Part shown: positions 5,912 to 11,982 of the stretch, one piece after another
How the letters are laid out: the number at the start of each line of letters is the position of its first letter
Numbering within the stretch: position 1 is the stretch's first letter
NCBI RefSeq assembly: GCF_934630535.1
Contig: NZ_CAKTVU010000023.1
Span: 1-25,036 of the forward strand
Length of the DNA stretch: 25,036 bases
Direction: 5' to 3'
Origin: an uncultured Senegalimassilia sp.
GTDB lineage: Bacteria > Actinomycetota > Coriobacteriia > Coriobacteriales > Eggerthellaceae
Position numbers and translations under genes: made by a program
The notes under the pieces: generated by a model
The model's database searches: none
The model's input: only the letters and a program-made list of their open reading frames with translations
What the model was told of the DNA's origin: nothing

Positions 5912-6973
5912 CTAGTAGCCTCCGTTCATGCGCTCGTAAACCTGGCCCACCGTGCCGTGCATGATGGTGCCGATCACTCCCTGCGCCTTGAGGGCGGCGG
6001 CCACGCCCTGCATCTGCTCCCGCGTCGCGCAGGGCACCACGATCGTCCAGGGGTCGCCCGCCATGGCCATGGGCACGGGCGCAGGCGCGGGCGGCGCCGG
6101 CGGGGCAGGGATGGGCGCGGGCTGCGCCTCGTTGTCCGCCATGGAAGCGGGCAGCTGTTCCTGCCATTCCTCGGGCTGAACGGGGGAGGCCTCCGCTTCG
6201 ACAAACCCGCCGCGGGCGTACCAGTTGGCCACCTGCTCGGGCGTTTCGGCCTCGGGCTCCGCCTCCTCCACGGGCTCCGGCTCCATTGCCGCCTTCAGCT
6301 CGGCGATTCGCTGGCGCTCCTCGGCGGCCTTGTGCGCCGCCGTGATCGCCGCGCCCAGGTCGAGGGTGGCGAACAGCTCGCGCTCTGCCTCGTCGTAGAA
6401 CGGCTCGCCCTCGAACTGCGCCTTGAGGGTTTCCCAGTCCTGGGCGAGGTTCGAGACCTTCTTCTCAAGGGCCTTGAACGCCTTCGCCTCGCCGAACGTC
6501 TTGTTGAGCCACTGCTTCTCGTGAAAACGCTCGTACGGCACGACGGGGGCCAGCAGCCCGGCGAACTCCTCGTAGTGCTCCTGCAGCTTCGCGTATGCGC
6601 ACGCCTGGCGCTCGGCCTCGGCATCGTCCAGCTGCGCCTTGATGCCGTCGGCCGTCTGCTTGGCGATGCCAGCCACGGCCTTGCACCTGTCCTCGAAGGC
6701 GGCCAGCGGCGCGGTGTACTCGCGCGCCACTGCCTTGCGGCGCTCGTCTATCTGCTTCGCGATGCCGTTCAGGTAGGTGCGGTCGCGCTTGGCGGCCTTC
6801 ACGTTCTCGTCCTTGGACATGTCGTACGTTGCGCCCTTGTAGTCGGCCACCAGCTTGCGCACGTGGGCCTCCAGGGCGTCGAAGTTCGCCTCGATGACGG
6901 CGGGGGAGTACGCCACGGTCAGCTCCGAGGCCTCCTCCGGCTCGATCACCACGGCCTCCACTGCTTCGCTCAT
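5912..6973 (-). CDS. DUF1351-type phage protein, 353 aa
   Basis: The N-terminal two thirds match the DUF1351 pattern: VIEANFDALEAHVRKLVADYKG, a KRDRTYLNGIAKQIDERRK helix, EYTAPLAAFEDRCK, and WLNKTF near residue 155. This family sits beside ERF/RecT and exonuclease-like genes in Gram-positive phages and is thought to serve recombination, though its activity is unproven. After about residue 230 it is acidic and Pro/Ala-rich, then ends with a compact domain (PWTIVVPCATREQMQGVAAALKAQG) that resembles a small protein-binding or ligand-binding fold. The start ATG 6973 directly abuts the parB-like stop (TAAATG) with only a weak ribosome-binding site. Confidence 0.82.
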   Translation of the reverse strand: MSEAVEAVVIEPEEASELTVAYSPAVIEANFDALEAHVRKLVADYKGATYDMSKDENVKAAKRDRTYLNGIAKQIDERRKAVAREYTAPLAAFEDRCKAVAGIAKQTADGIKAQLDDAEAERQACAYAKLQEHYEEFAGLLAPVVPYERFHEKQWLNKTFGEAKAFKALEKKVSNLAQDWETLKAQFEGEPFYDEAERELFATLDLGAAITAAHKAAEERQRIAELKAAMEPEPVEEAEPEAETPEQVANWYARGGFVEAEASPVQPEEWQEQLPASMADNEAQPAPIPAPPAPPAPAPVPMAMAGDPWTIVVPCATREQMQGVAAALKAQGVIGTIMHGTVGQVYERMNGGY

Positions 6974-8275
6974 TTACTGCTCGCTTTCCAGGCGCGCCAT
7001 GCACGCCTCGTAGGTTTCCGTCTCGGCCTCGTTCGGCTCGTAGCCGTCGGCCTTCATCGCCTCGTAGACGATGGTCACGCTCTCGATGGCATCGCGGCAG
7101 ACGTGCACGGAGCAGCCGCCGCTGACCAGCGACCAGGCCGTCCCGCTGTTCATGTCCCACGCGGCCCGCCAGCCGATGGCCACGGCCAGCTCGGTGGGCG
7201 TGCGGTCGATGGGGCGGCCCATCAGCTCCTCGAACGCCTCAACGGCCGGGTCATCCATGGCGAGCGCGGTCAGCGCCAGCGCCGTGCGGCGCATCGTGCC
7301 GAGGCGAAGGGTGCGGGCGGCCGTCCATTCGAACCGGGCCGTCCTGCCGTCCTCGTAGGCGGCGTAGAAGTCGGCCTTGCGCTGCGCGTCGTCCCTTCGC
7401 TGCGCAGCGGCCTGCGCTGACTCGTCGGCCGCTTCTTCGGCGGGGACCAGCAGAGTCACGCCGAACGGCGTCTCCTCGGCGAGCAGGCACCCGTCGGCGT
7501 TGTCGGCCACGTAGGCGTCCAGGGCCGCCAGGTCGGGGCGGAAGTCGGAGAACGTGCGGCACGCCTCGTAGCCCTCGGGGCACTCGTCCACGAACTCGAC
7601 GCCCGCGTCGGCGATCATCGCCACCATCTCGGCGCGGTTGCGCCTTTGCTCGGCCCTGGACTTCAGGCCGGCGTACACGCGCTGCCAGTCCGACTGCTTG
7701 CAGTCGCGCAGCTCGGCCACCGCCTCGTCGTCGCCCTCGAACTCGGCTATGGCCGCCAGGCGGTCGAGGGTCATGTCGTATGCGGCGTCCTGCACCTTGC
7801 GGACGGCCCTGCGCGCCTTGCGCACGGTCGCGGCATCGGTGCGGGCTGCGGCTGCCACCTCCTCGTCGGGGATGTCGAGCGCGAGCATCGTCTGCACGCC
7901 GCGCGACTTCTCGGCGGCGGTCAGGCCCAGCTTCACGTCCGTCTCCACCATGGCCTTGGCGGCCTCGGTGCGCGCCAGCTCGGCGTCGTCCAGGTCGTCG
8001 TAGACCTCGGCCAGGAACCGCTTGGTGCCGATGGAGCGCATGGCGCGCACGCGGCACTCGCCGTCGATGATTCGGTAGATGCCTCCGTCGCGGTAGAGGA
8101 TGGGCTTCATGACGGGCTGGCCGGGGTTGAGGCGGTTGTGCTTGAACTGCTCGGCCAGGTCGGCGATGTGCGCCGCGCTCTCCTTGGTGGAGAAGTCGCG
8201 GGGGTTCATGGCCTCGCCGTCCTCCCGCTCGTATGGGAACACGTCGCAGAGTTCCACGGTCTCCAGCGTCTGCAT
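6974..8275 (-). CDS. ParB/Srx-fold nuclease-like protein, 433 aa
   Basis: Residues about 5-95 form a ParB N-terminal domain: PVMKPILYR, then RIIDGECRVRAMRSIGTKRF at 68-87, which carries the DGxxRxRA signature used for CTP/nucleotide binding. Residues about 118-160 (LTAAEKSRGVQTMLALDIPDEEVAAAARTDAATVRKARR) form the ParB-type helix-turn-helix. The remaining 270 residues are helical and not recognised. No ParA is nearby, so plasmid-style partition is unlikely. ParB-like proteins in phage recombination modules often act as DNA-binding proteins or nucleases. The start is ATG 8275 (1-bp overlap TGATG) with AGGAGG upstream. Confidence 0.85.
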   Translation of the reverse strand: MQTLETVELCDVFPYEREDGEAMNPRDFSTKESAAHIADLAEQFKHNRLNPGQPVMKPILYRDGGIYRIIDGECRVRAMRSIGTKRFLAEVYDDLDDAELARTEAAKAMVETDVKLGLTAAEKSRGVQTMLALDIPDEEVAAAARTDAATVRKARRAVRKVQDAAYDMTLDRLAAIAEFEGDDEAVAELRDCKQSDWQRVYAGLKSRAEQRRNRAEMVAMIADAGVEFVDECPEGYEACRTFSDFRPDLAALDAYVADNADGCLLAEETPFGVTLLVPAEEAADESAQAAAQRRDDAQRKADFYAAYEDGRTARFEWTAARTLRLGTMRRTALALTALAMDDPAVEAFEELMGRPIDRTPTELAVAIGWRAAWDMNSGTAWSLVSGGCSVHVCRDAIESVTIVYEAMKADGYEPNEAETETYEACMARLESEQ

Positions 8276-8559
8276 CAGCGTTCGACCTCCTGGGCCTCGA
8301 CGCGGCACTCCAGGCCCATCAGGCGGGCGCGGCACGCCACGCGGGTGACCTCGCCGACCAGCGCGACGCGCTTGGTGGGCACGGGGCCGTTCTTGATCTG
8401 CTCGGCCATGCAGACGGCGCCGGCGTTGAACGCCTGGCGCATGGCGGCGTCGAAGCCGCCGTCGCCCGGCTCGGGCATGGGGACGGCGCGGCCGATGCGC
8501 TTCAGGATGCTGTCCACCGTCTTGTCCGTGACGGTCTTGCTGATGATTTCCGTGAGCAT
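8275..8559 (-). CDS. Phage protein of unknown function, 94 aa
   Basis: The start is ATG 8559 with AGGAG upstream. The protein opens MLTEIISKTVTDKTVDSILKRIG, a basic amphipathic helix, followed by GFDAAMRQAFNAGAVCMAEQIK, and ends in a charged strand (LECRVEAQEVER). Its stop TGA shares one base with the parB-like start, so translation is coupled. No catalytic or metal motif stands out. It could be a small partner of the ParB-like protein, on position alone. Confidence 0.68.
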   Translation of the reverse strand: MLTEIISKTVTDKTVDSILKRIGRAVPMPEPGDGGFDAAMRQAFNAGAVCMAEQIKNGPVPTKRVALVGEVTRVACRARLMGLECRVEAQEVER

Positions 8560-8601
8560 TTGGGTCTCCTATCTGGGAAAACTGAAAGTGATAAAAACTT
8601 T
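8560..8601 (-). promoter_or_regulatory. AT-rich gap, possible internal promoter or hairpin
   Basis: This is the widest untranslated gap in the early operon and lies in a roughly 70-bp AT-rich pocket that includes the end of the upstream gene. On the minus strand CTGAAA and TTTCAG flank an AT-rich loop, and TATCAC could act as a weak -10. The function is not established. Confidence 0.3.
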
Positions 8602-9159
8602 TCAGGATTTTGAAACTTTTTTCTCTATGCGCTCCTTGCGCTTCTGCGCCGCCTTCACCCTGCGGTACAGGTAGCGGCACAGCCACCTCTCCATCGCCGC
8701 GTCGTGCTCCTCTGCGGCCTTGTCGGCCGCGTAGCGGCTCATGTGCGAGGCGTCGGGAGGCTTCGGCATGGGGTCGGCACGGCTCTCGCGGCCGCACTCG
8801 GTGCGCTCATAGGTGCGGCGCTCCTCGGCGGTCAGCCTCGGCAGCAGCTCGGCTATGCGGGCCTCTATGGCCGCGAGCTGCCTCTGGCGCCGGCACGGCT
8901 CGCAGATGCCGTCCTTGCCCAGGGTGGCCCTGCGGCACCCGCACGACGGGCACAGCTCCAGGCGGTGGCGGTAGCATCGCAGGGACACGTGGCCGCCGCT
9001 CGCGTTGATCACGCGCCGCGCGTTGTCGAGCTGGTTCTTCGACAGCCGCATCTCGCGCCGTATCTCGCTGGCCGGGACGGTGCCCGCCAGCTCGGCTATG
9101 CGGTCCAGGTCCGCCTTGCGCCACGACCTGTGGGGCCGCCCCTTGTCGCGCCTCGTCAC
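8602..9159 (-). CDS. HTH plus zinc-knuckle DNA-binding protein, 185 aa (GTG start)
   Basis: The start is GTG 9159, overlapping the rusA stop as GTGA. Residues about 12-50 (SWRKADLDRIAELAGTVPASEIRREMRLSKNQLDNARRVI) look like a homeodomain-type helix-turn-helix. LCPSCGC (about 70-76) and a later CEPCRR form a zinc knuckle pair. The C-terminal 40 residues are very basic (KAAQKRKERIEKK). A sequence-specific DNA-binding role is likely, as a transcription or late-gene regulator or a recombination accessory. No named family is recognised. Confidence 0.72.
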   Translation of the reverse strand: MTRRDKGRPHRSWRKADLDRIAELAGTVPASEIRREMRLSKNQLDNARRVINASGGHVSLRCYRHRLELCPSCGCRRATLGKDGICEPCRRQRQLAAIEARIAELLPRLTAEERRTYERTECGRESRADPMPKPPDASHMSRYAADKAAEEHDAAMERWLCRYLYRRVKAAQKRKERIEKKVSKS

Positions 9160-9521
9160 TCGTCGCTCACCTCCACCTCCACCCGCGGGCGCGACCTGTC
9201 GGTGGCCACGCGGTCGGGGCAGGAGAGCACGTACCTGCGGGAGTCGTCCTTGATGACCCCGGCGGCCACCAGGCCGTCCAGCACGAACTTGCGGGCGAAG
9301 CCCACGTTGTCGGCGTCGCGTCGCATGTCGGGCTCGTAGAACGTGGTGCGCACGGTGACGGGGCGGTCGAACCTCGGGGCGCGCTGCTCTAGCGCCGCCG
9401 CCCTCACGCGGGCCGTCTCGCGCTTCTTCACGGCCGCCGCCTTGTAGCGGTTCGCGCGCTCGGCGCGGATGTAGTCGTTGAGGCTCGGCATGCGGCCCTC
9501 TATGACGATGCGGCACCTCAT
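9156..9521 (-). CDS. rusA: RusA-type Holliday-junction resolvase, 121 aa
   Basis: The RusA signature includes MPSLNDYIRAER near the start, TTFYEPDMRRDADNVGFARKFVLDGL, and VIKDDSRRYV. The metal-binding aspartates are Asp69 and Asp71 (RRDADN) and Asp92 (KDD), matching the three catalytic acids of E. coli RusA. The length is typical. It resolves four-way junctions made by the ERF-driven recombination and by replication. The start is ATG 9521, overlapping the upstream stop as ATGA. Confidence 0.95.
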   Translation of the reverse strand: MRCRIVIEGRMPSLNDYIRAERANRYKAAAVKKRETARVRAAALEQRAPRFDRPVTVRTTFYEPDMRRDADNVGFARKFVLDGLVAAGVIKDDSRRYVLSCPDRVATDRSRPRVEVEVSDE

Positions 9522-9919
9522 AGCGGCCTCCCGTCGTAGATCGCCTGCGCCTCGGCGAGGGTCGAGGCCGCGAACGGCGTGGGGCCCACCACCCGCTGCC
9601 AGGTGCCCACCAGGTCCACCGAGTCGATGGGGGTGGTTCGGAAGCTGATGGCGGCGAGCATGGAGGGGCGCTGCAGCACCATGTAGCGGGACAGCACGCT
9701 CCACAGGTTGTGGTCGCGCTTGAACTCGGCGGCCTCGCTGACCGTCAGCCCGTTCTGGCACGCGAGCGTGTACACGTTGTCGCGCTGGACGACGTGGCCC
9801 TCCAGCATCAGCCGGTAGCAGATGCCGCGCAGCTTGGCCCACGTGGCGGGGTTGCCCGCGACCCAGGAGCACGCCCTCGTGACGAGCGCCTGGGACCTCG
9901 CGTCCGCTACCTTGGCCAT
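9518..9919 (-). CDS. Phage protein of unknown function, 133 aa
   Basis: ATG 9919 is preferred over an upstream in-frame ATG at 9961 because GGAGG sits at good spacing before it and the extra 14 residues would overlap the previous gene more. The protein starts MAKVADARSQALVTRACSWVAGNP and has a central LWSVLSRYMVLQRPSMLAAI segment. A hydrophobic region around residues 75-95 is not convincingly transmembrane. A C-terminal EAQAIYDGRPL ends the protein next to the RusA start. It may be a structure-specific or helix-rich early protein, but no family is recognised. Confidence 0.68.
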   Translation of the reverse strand: MAKVADARSQALVTRACSWVAGNPATWAKLRGICYRLMLEGHVVQRDNVYTLACQNGLTVSEAAEFKRDHNLWSVLSRYMVLQRPSMLAAISFRTTPIDSVDLVGTWQRVVGPTPFAASTLAEAQAIYDGRPL

Positions 9920-10107
9920 ACCAGCGCCTCCAGCAGCCACGTGGCGGCGATGCACGCGCACACGAACAGGGCGGCAAGCGCGGCCTGCGCTCGCTCGCGG
10001 CGCTGCCGAGGTGTTACACTGTCGTCAGTCCTGTAATGGACGGTTGCGGTGCGCGTCCCTCGCTTGCCGGCTGCGACGCGCACCCTCCTTCCCTTGACCT
10101 TTTCCAT
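9907..10107 (-). CDS. Small basic protein with one C-terminal membrane segment, 66 aa
   Basis: The start is ATG 10107, with AGGAAG about 10 nt upstream. The N-terminal 40 residues are strongly basic (KVKGRRVRVAAGKRGTR, then RQRRERAQ). Residues about 42-62 (ALAALFVCACIAATWLLEALV) form a membrane helix, giving a tail-anchored layout with a basic cytosolic domain. It overlaps the previous gene by 94 bp in another frame, far longer than the usual 4-bp overlaps here, so one of the two could be spurious or differently started. The 13-bp overlap with the next gene is ordinary. Confidence 0.55.
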   Translation of the reverse strand: MEKVKGRRVRVAAGKRGTRTATVHYRTDDSVTPRQRRERAQAALAALFVCACIAATWLLEALVWPR

Positions 10108-10199
10108 TCCTGGAACTTCCTCTCGTTCTCTGGGTCCTTGTAGAACTCGCGCATCATGGCCGCCAGCTCGCGGCACATGGCGCGCTGCTGCGGGGTCAT
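10014..10199 (-). CDS. Short helical phage protein, 61 aa
   Basis: The start is ATG 10199, overlapping the previous stop as ATGA. The start region resembles MTPQQRAMCRELAAMMREFYKDPENERKFQEWKRSREGG, which reads as a normal charged helical protein. The last 25 residues (low-complexity Ser/Pro/Gly) coincide with the 94-bp overlap and may be a tail rather than a fold. The ribosome-binding site is weak (no clear AGGAG), in line with coupling to the frameshifted gene just upstream. No family is recognised. Confidence 0.5.
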   Translation of the reverse strand: MTPQQRAMCRELAAMMREFYKDPENERKFQEWKRSREGGCASQPASEGRAPQPSITGLTTV

Positions 10200-10439
10200 T
10201 CGCCCGCGACGCCCGGCAGCGAAAGCGGGGCGTCCTCGTAGATGCACTCCCCGGTGTCCTCGTTCACGAACATCACCTCCTGGTCGTCGTACACGTGGAT
10301 GTTGAGCACCTGCCCCGTGAACTCCACCAGCTTGGGGATGGAGTCGCGGAACTTCGGGTCCAGCTCAAACTGCAGCACGCACTTGCCGCTCTTCACGTTG
10401 AGGGCGGTGACCCCCCCGTACGGTCACCTCGTTCAGCAT
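10196..10439 (-). CDS. Phage protein disrupted by a +1 shift at a G7 run (80 aa if restored)
   Basis: A good start, ATG 10439 behind AGGAGG, opens a frame that ends after only 24 codons because of seven G residues (minus strand) at 10411-10417. With six G residues the frame would run on through VTALNVKSGK into the open frame ending at 10196, giving an 80-aa protein. The downstream part alone can start only at GTG 10396, which has no ribosome-binding site. The product would be an acidic, beta-rich small protein of unknown function (FVNEDTGECIYEDAP near its end). A sequencing error, a real mutation or programmed slippage are all possible. Confidence 0.6.
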
Positions 10440-10448
10440 GGCGGCCTC

Positions 10449-10793
10449 CTAGTTATCTTTGTCGTCGTAGGCGCTGTCGCGCGCGATGGTCTTGAAGTCG
10501 GTGCTCCAGCCTTTGCCGCCCACGTTGAACTGCACGGAGTCGTAGATGTTGAACTGCATGCCGCCGAGTTCGAATCGCGCCATCATGCTGCCTTCCATCA
10601 GCTTGATGGCCCCGTACTCGAAGCCCCACACTTGAGCGATGCGGCGCCTCAGGCTGACGTGGGTCTCCTCCATGCAGCCGTTCTCTGCTTGCTCGAAGGC
10701 GATGGTCATGCTGTCTTTGCTGTTCGCGACGATGCCCAGCAGCTCGCTGACGGCGCCCGTGCTGATGCTGGCCCTGCTGTTTGCGTTGGTCAT
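10449..10793 (-). CDS. Early phage protein of unknown function, 114 aa
   Basis: The start is ATG 10793 with GGGAG upstream, immediately downstream of the second Cro-type operator. The protein has a mixed helix/strand pattern (VSELLGIVANSKDSMTIAFEQ, then RRRIAQVWGFEYGAIKLMEGSMMARFELGGMQFNIYDSVQFNVGG). The last 25 residues are polar (RDSAYDDKDN). It is the first gene after the Cro-like regulator, a position often held by early regulators or host-takeover proteins. No family is recognised. Confidence 0.7.
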   Translation of the reverse strand: MTNANSRASISTGAVSELLGIVANSKDSMTIAFEQAENGCMEETHVSLRRRIAQVWGFEYGAIKLMEGSMMARFELGGMQFNIYDSVQFNVGGKGWSTDFKTIARDSAYDDKDN

Positions 10794-10808
10794 GATGTTT
10801 CTCCCTTC

Positions 10809-10825
10809 AGGTTAGTTTAACTAGC
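10809..10825 (-). promoter_or_regulatory. Cro-type operator copy 2, overlapping the regulator gene's stop
   Basis: Minus-strand GCTAGTTAAACTAACCT matches the operator at 11060-11076 at 15 of 17 positions. It overlaps the XRE stop codon and lies 16 bp ahead of the next gene's start. The end TAACCT aligns with the -10 assigned at copy 1, so it may mark a second promoter, but no good -35 is visible. Confidence 0.55.
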
Positions 10826-11023
10826 GTTTCTGCCGAAAAAAATGCTTTCGTAGCTACGGCTCAAAATCTCGCAGATGCGGCGCGCCTGTAAAACGCTCGC
10901 ATTTTCGGGCTTTTCCTCGATCTTCATGTAGGTGGGACGAGAAACGCCCAGTTCATCGGCCATATATTGCTGCGTGAAGCCTGCATCTTCGCGTGCCTCG
11001 CGAAGAGTTTTGAACTTCGCCAA
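10817..11023 (-). CDS. XRE-family Cro-like transcriptional regulator, 68 aa (TTG start)
   Basis: This is a single helix-turn-helix domain: FKTLREAREDAGFTQQYMADELGVSRPTYMKIEEKPENA, with the recognition helix around residues 27-36. The length and position, first in the early operon and divergent from the CI-type repressor, fit a Cro-like switch protein. The start is TTG 11023, chosen because AAGGAGG precedes it at good spacing and there is no ATG. Operator copies lie in its own promoter and at its 3' end, suggesting autoregulation and control of the next gene. Confidence 0.88.
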   Translation of the reverse strand: MAKFKTLREAREDAGFTQQYMADELGVSRPTYMKIEEKPENASVLQARRICEILSRSYESIFFGRNAS

Positions 11024-11059
11024 GCCTTATCACCTCCTTCGCTTGTCGAACTGTCTCAA

Positions 11060-11088
11060 AGGTTAGTTTTTCTAGCATTGCATGTCAA
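11060..11088 (-). promoter_or_regulatory. Early-operon promoter with embedded operator (copy 1)
   Basis: On the minus strand TTGACA (11088-11083) is a perfect -35, a 17-bp spacer follows, and TAACCT (11065-11060) is the -10. The spacer and -10 form the repeated block GCTAGAAAAACTAACCT, which includes the near-palindrome GCTAG...CTAAC. A protein bound there would block RNA polymerase directly. Confidence 0.68.
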
Positions 11089-11107
11089 GTTATTTTTGCA
11101 ATAAAAT
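11078..11107 (+). promoter_or_regulatory. Repressor-gene promoter, divergent and overlapping
   Basis: TTGCAT (11078-11083) is a modest -35, an 18-bp spacer follows, and TAAAAT (11102-11107) is a good -10, with AGGAGG at 11123-11128 and ATG at 11134. Its -35 overlaps the -35 of the opposing early promoter, so the two likely exclude each other. TTGCA and TGCAA flanking the -10 form an inverted repeat that could be a repressor site. Confidence 0.6.
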
Positions 11108-11133
11108 GCAAGAGAAGTTAACAGGAGGTCGCT

Positions 11134-11814
11134 ATGGGTATTCGCGAGAACATCATCCAACTGCGGGAACTGTTCGGCGTTACGCAAGAGCAGCTTGCCT
11201 CGATTGCGGGCGTTTCCCGTGGTGCCGTCTCCCAGTGGGAAGGCGGTTTTTCCGAACCTCGTATGGGTTCGATACAGAAAATTGCGGACTACTTCCGCAT
11301 TTCGAAAAGCAACATTATTGAAGATAACGGAATGTCGTTCATCGACCCCGTGACCAAGAAGCCCAAGGGCAGCCCGTATATGCCCTCAGGCGCCATGCCG
11401 GTGGTGGCCAGCAGCGCAACCGTGCCGCTGCTCACGCTCGGGCGCGTGCACGCCGGCTCGCTTGCCGACGAGGAGGAGGTCGCACACCGCGTGGAGGTGC
11501 CCGCCTCCGTGTGCGCCGGCCACCCGCGCGCCTTCGCCCTGGAGGTCGAGGGCGACTGCATGAACCGCGTCATACCCGAGGGCAGCCACGTGCTGGTCGA
11601 CCCCGACCGCCAGCCCGCCAACGGGTCCATAGCCGTGGTGGAGACCGAGGACTACCGCGCGGTCATGCGCCGCTGGTACAAGGGCAGCACCAAGCTGATG
11701 CTGTCGGCGGATAGCTTCGAGGACTACGAGGACATGATTTTCGGCATGGACGACGGACCCGTGCGCGTGATCGGCACGGTGGTGTGGTTCCAGGCCGCCA
11801 GCGAGATGGAGTAG
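11134..11814 (+). CDS. CI-type phage repressor with altered S24 protease active site, 226 aa
   Basis: Residues 4-60 are an XRE helix-turn-helix (LFGVTQEQLASIAGVSRGAVSQWEGG). Residues about 98-226 are an S24/LexA-type domain: TLGRVHAGSL with the Ala107-Gly108 bond that LexA and CI proteins cut, then EVEGDCMNRVIPEG, NGSIAVVETEDYRAVMRRW. The position of the nucleophile serine is Cys142, and the position of the general-base lysine (VKR in LexA) is Met178. The protein should hold lysogeny by binding operators beside the early promoter. Self-cleavage seems doubtful, though a Cys nucleophile with another base is conceivable. The first third is AT-richer than the rest. The start is ATG 11134 behind AGGAGG. 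Confidence 0.88.
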   Translation: MGIRENIIQLRELFGVTQEQLASIAGVSRGAVSQWEGGFSEPRMGSIQKIADYFRISKSNIIEDNGMSFIDPVTKKPKGSPYMPSGAMPVVASSATVPLLTLGRVHAGSLADEEEVAHRVEVPASVCAGHPRAFALEVEGDCMNRVIPEGSHVLVDPDRQPANGSIAVVETEDYRAVMRRWYKGSTKLMLSADSFEDYEDMIFGMDDGPVRVIGTVVWFQAASEME

Positions 11815-11928
11815 CTACAGGCACAGCCACCGGAAGACGAGGCAGAACACGACGCATTTGACGATGCAGACGAGCACGCCTCCGATGAAGCCGCCGATTA
11901 CCTCGGGCGCGGTGTATTTCTTCTCCAT
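11815..11928 (-). CDS. Antisense 37-aa Cys-rich single-pass membrane peptide
   Basis: On the minus strand ATG 11928 is preceded by AAGGGG at good spacing. The peptide is MEKKYTAPEVIG, then a hydrophobic stretch from about residue 11 to 33 with three Cys (near 21, 25 and 29), and a RWLCL end. Its stop directly abuts the repressor gene's stop (convergent, no gap). This is one membrane segment with a short charged N-terminus. Very small membrane proteins in a phage immunity region often act in superinfection exclusion, but this is inference only; no family is known to me. Confidence 0.52.
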   Translation of the reverse strand: MEKKYTAPEVIGGFIGGVLVCIVKCVVFCLVFRWLCL

Positions 11929-11982
11929 AGTTTGCCCCTTCCGTTGGCTTTGAACGTCGAGAGGTTATAGGAGGTGTCGTTT

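Noticed and set aside
5813..7420. A 535-codon open frame on the plus strand opposite erf, the DUF1351-type gene and the parB-like gene
   Set aside because: Its composition is Leu/Arg/His-rich shadow translation, and the opposite strand holds recognisable families.
6974..8275. Plasmid or ICE partition system based on the ParB-like gene
   Set aside because: No ParA, relaxase or conjugation gene is present; the CI/Cro switch, serine integrase and phage replication genes show a prophage.
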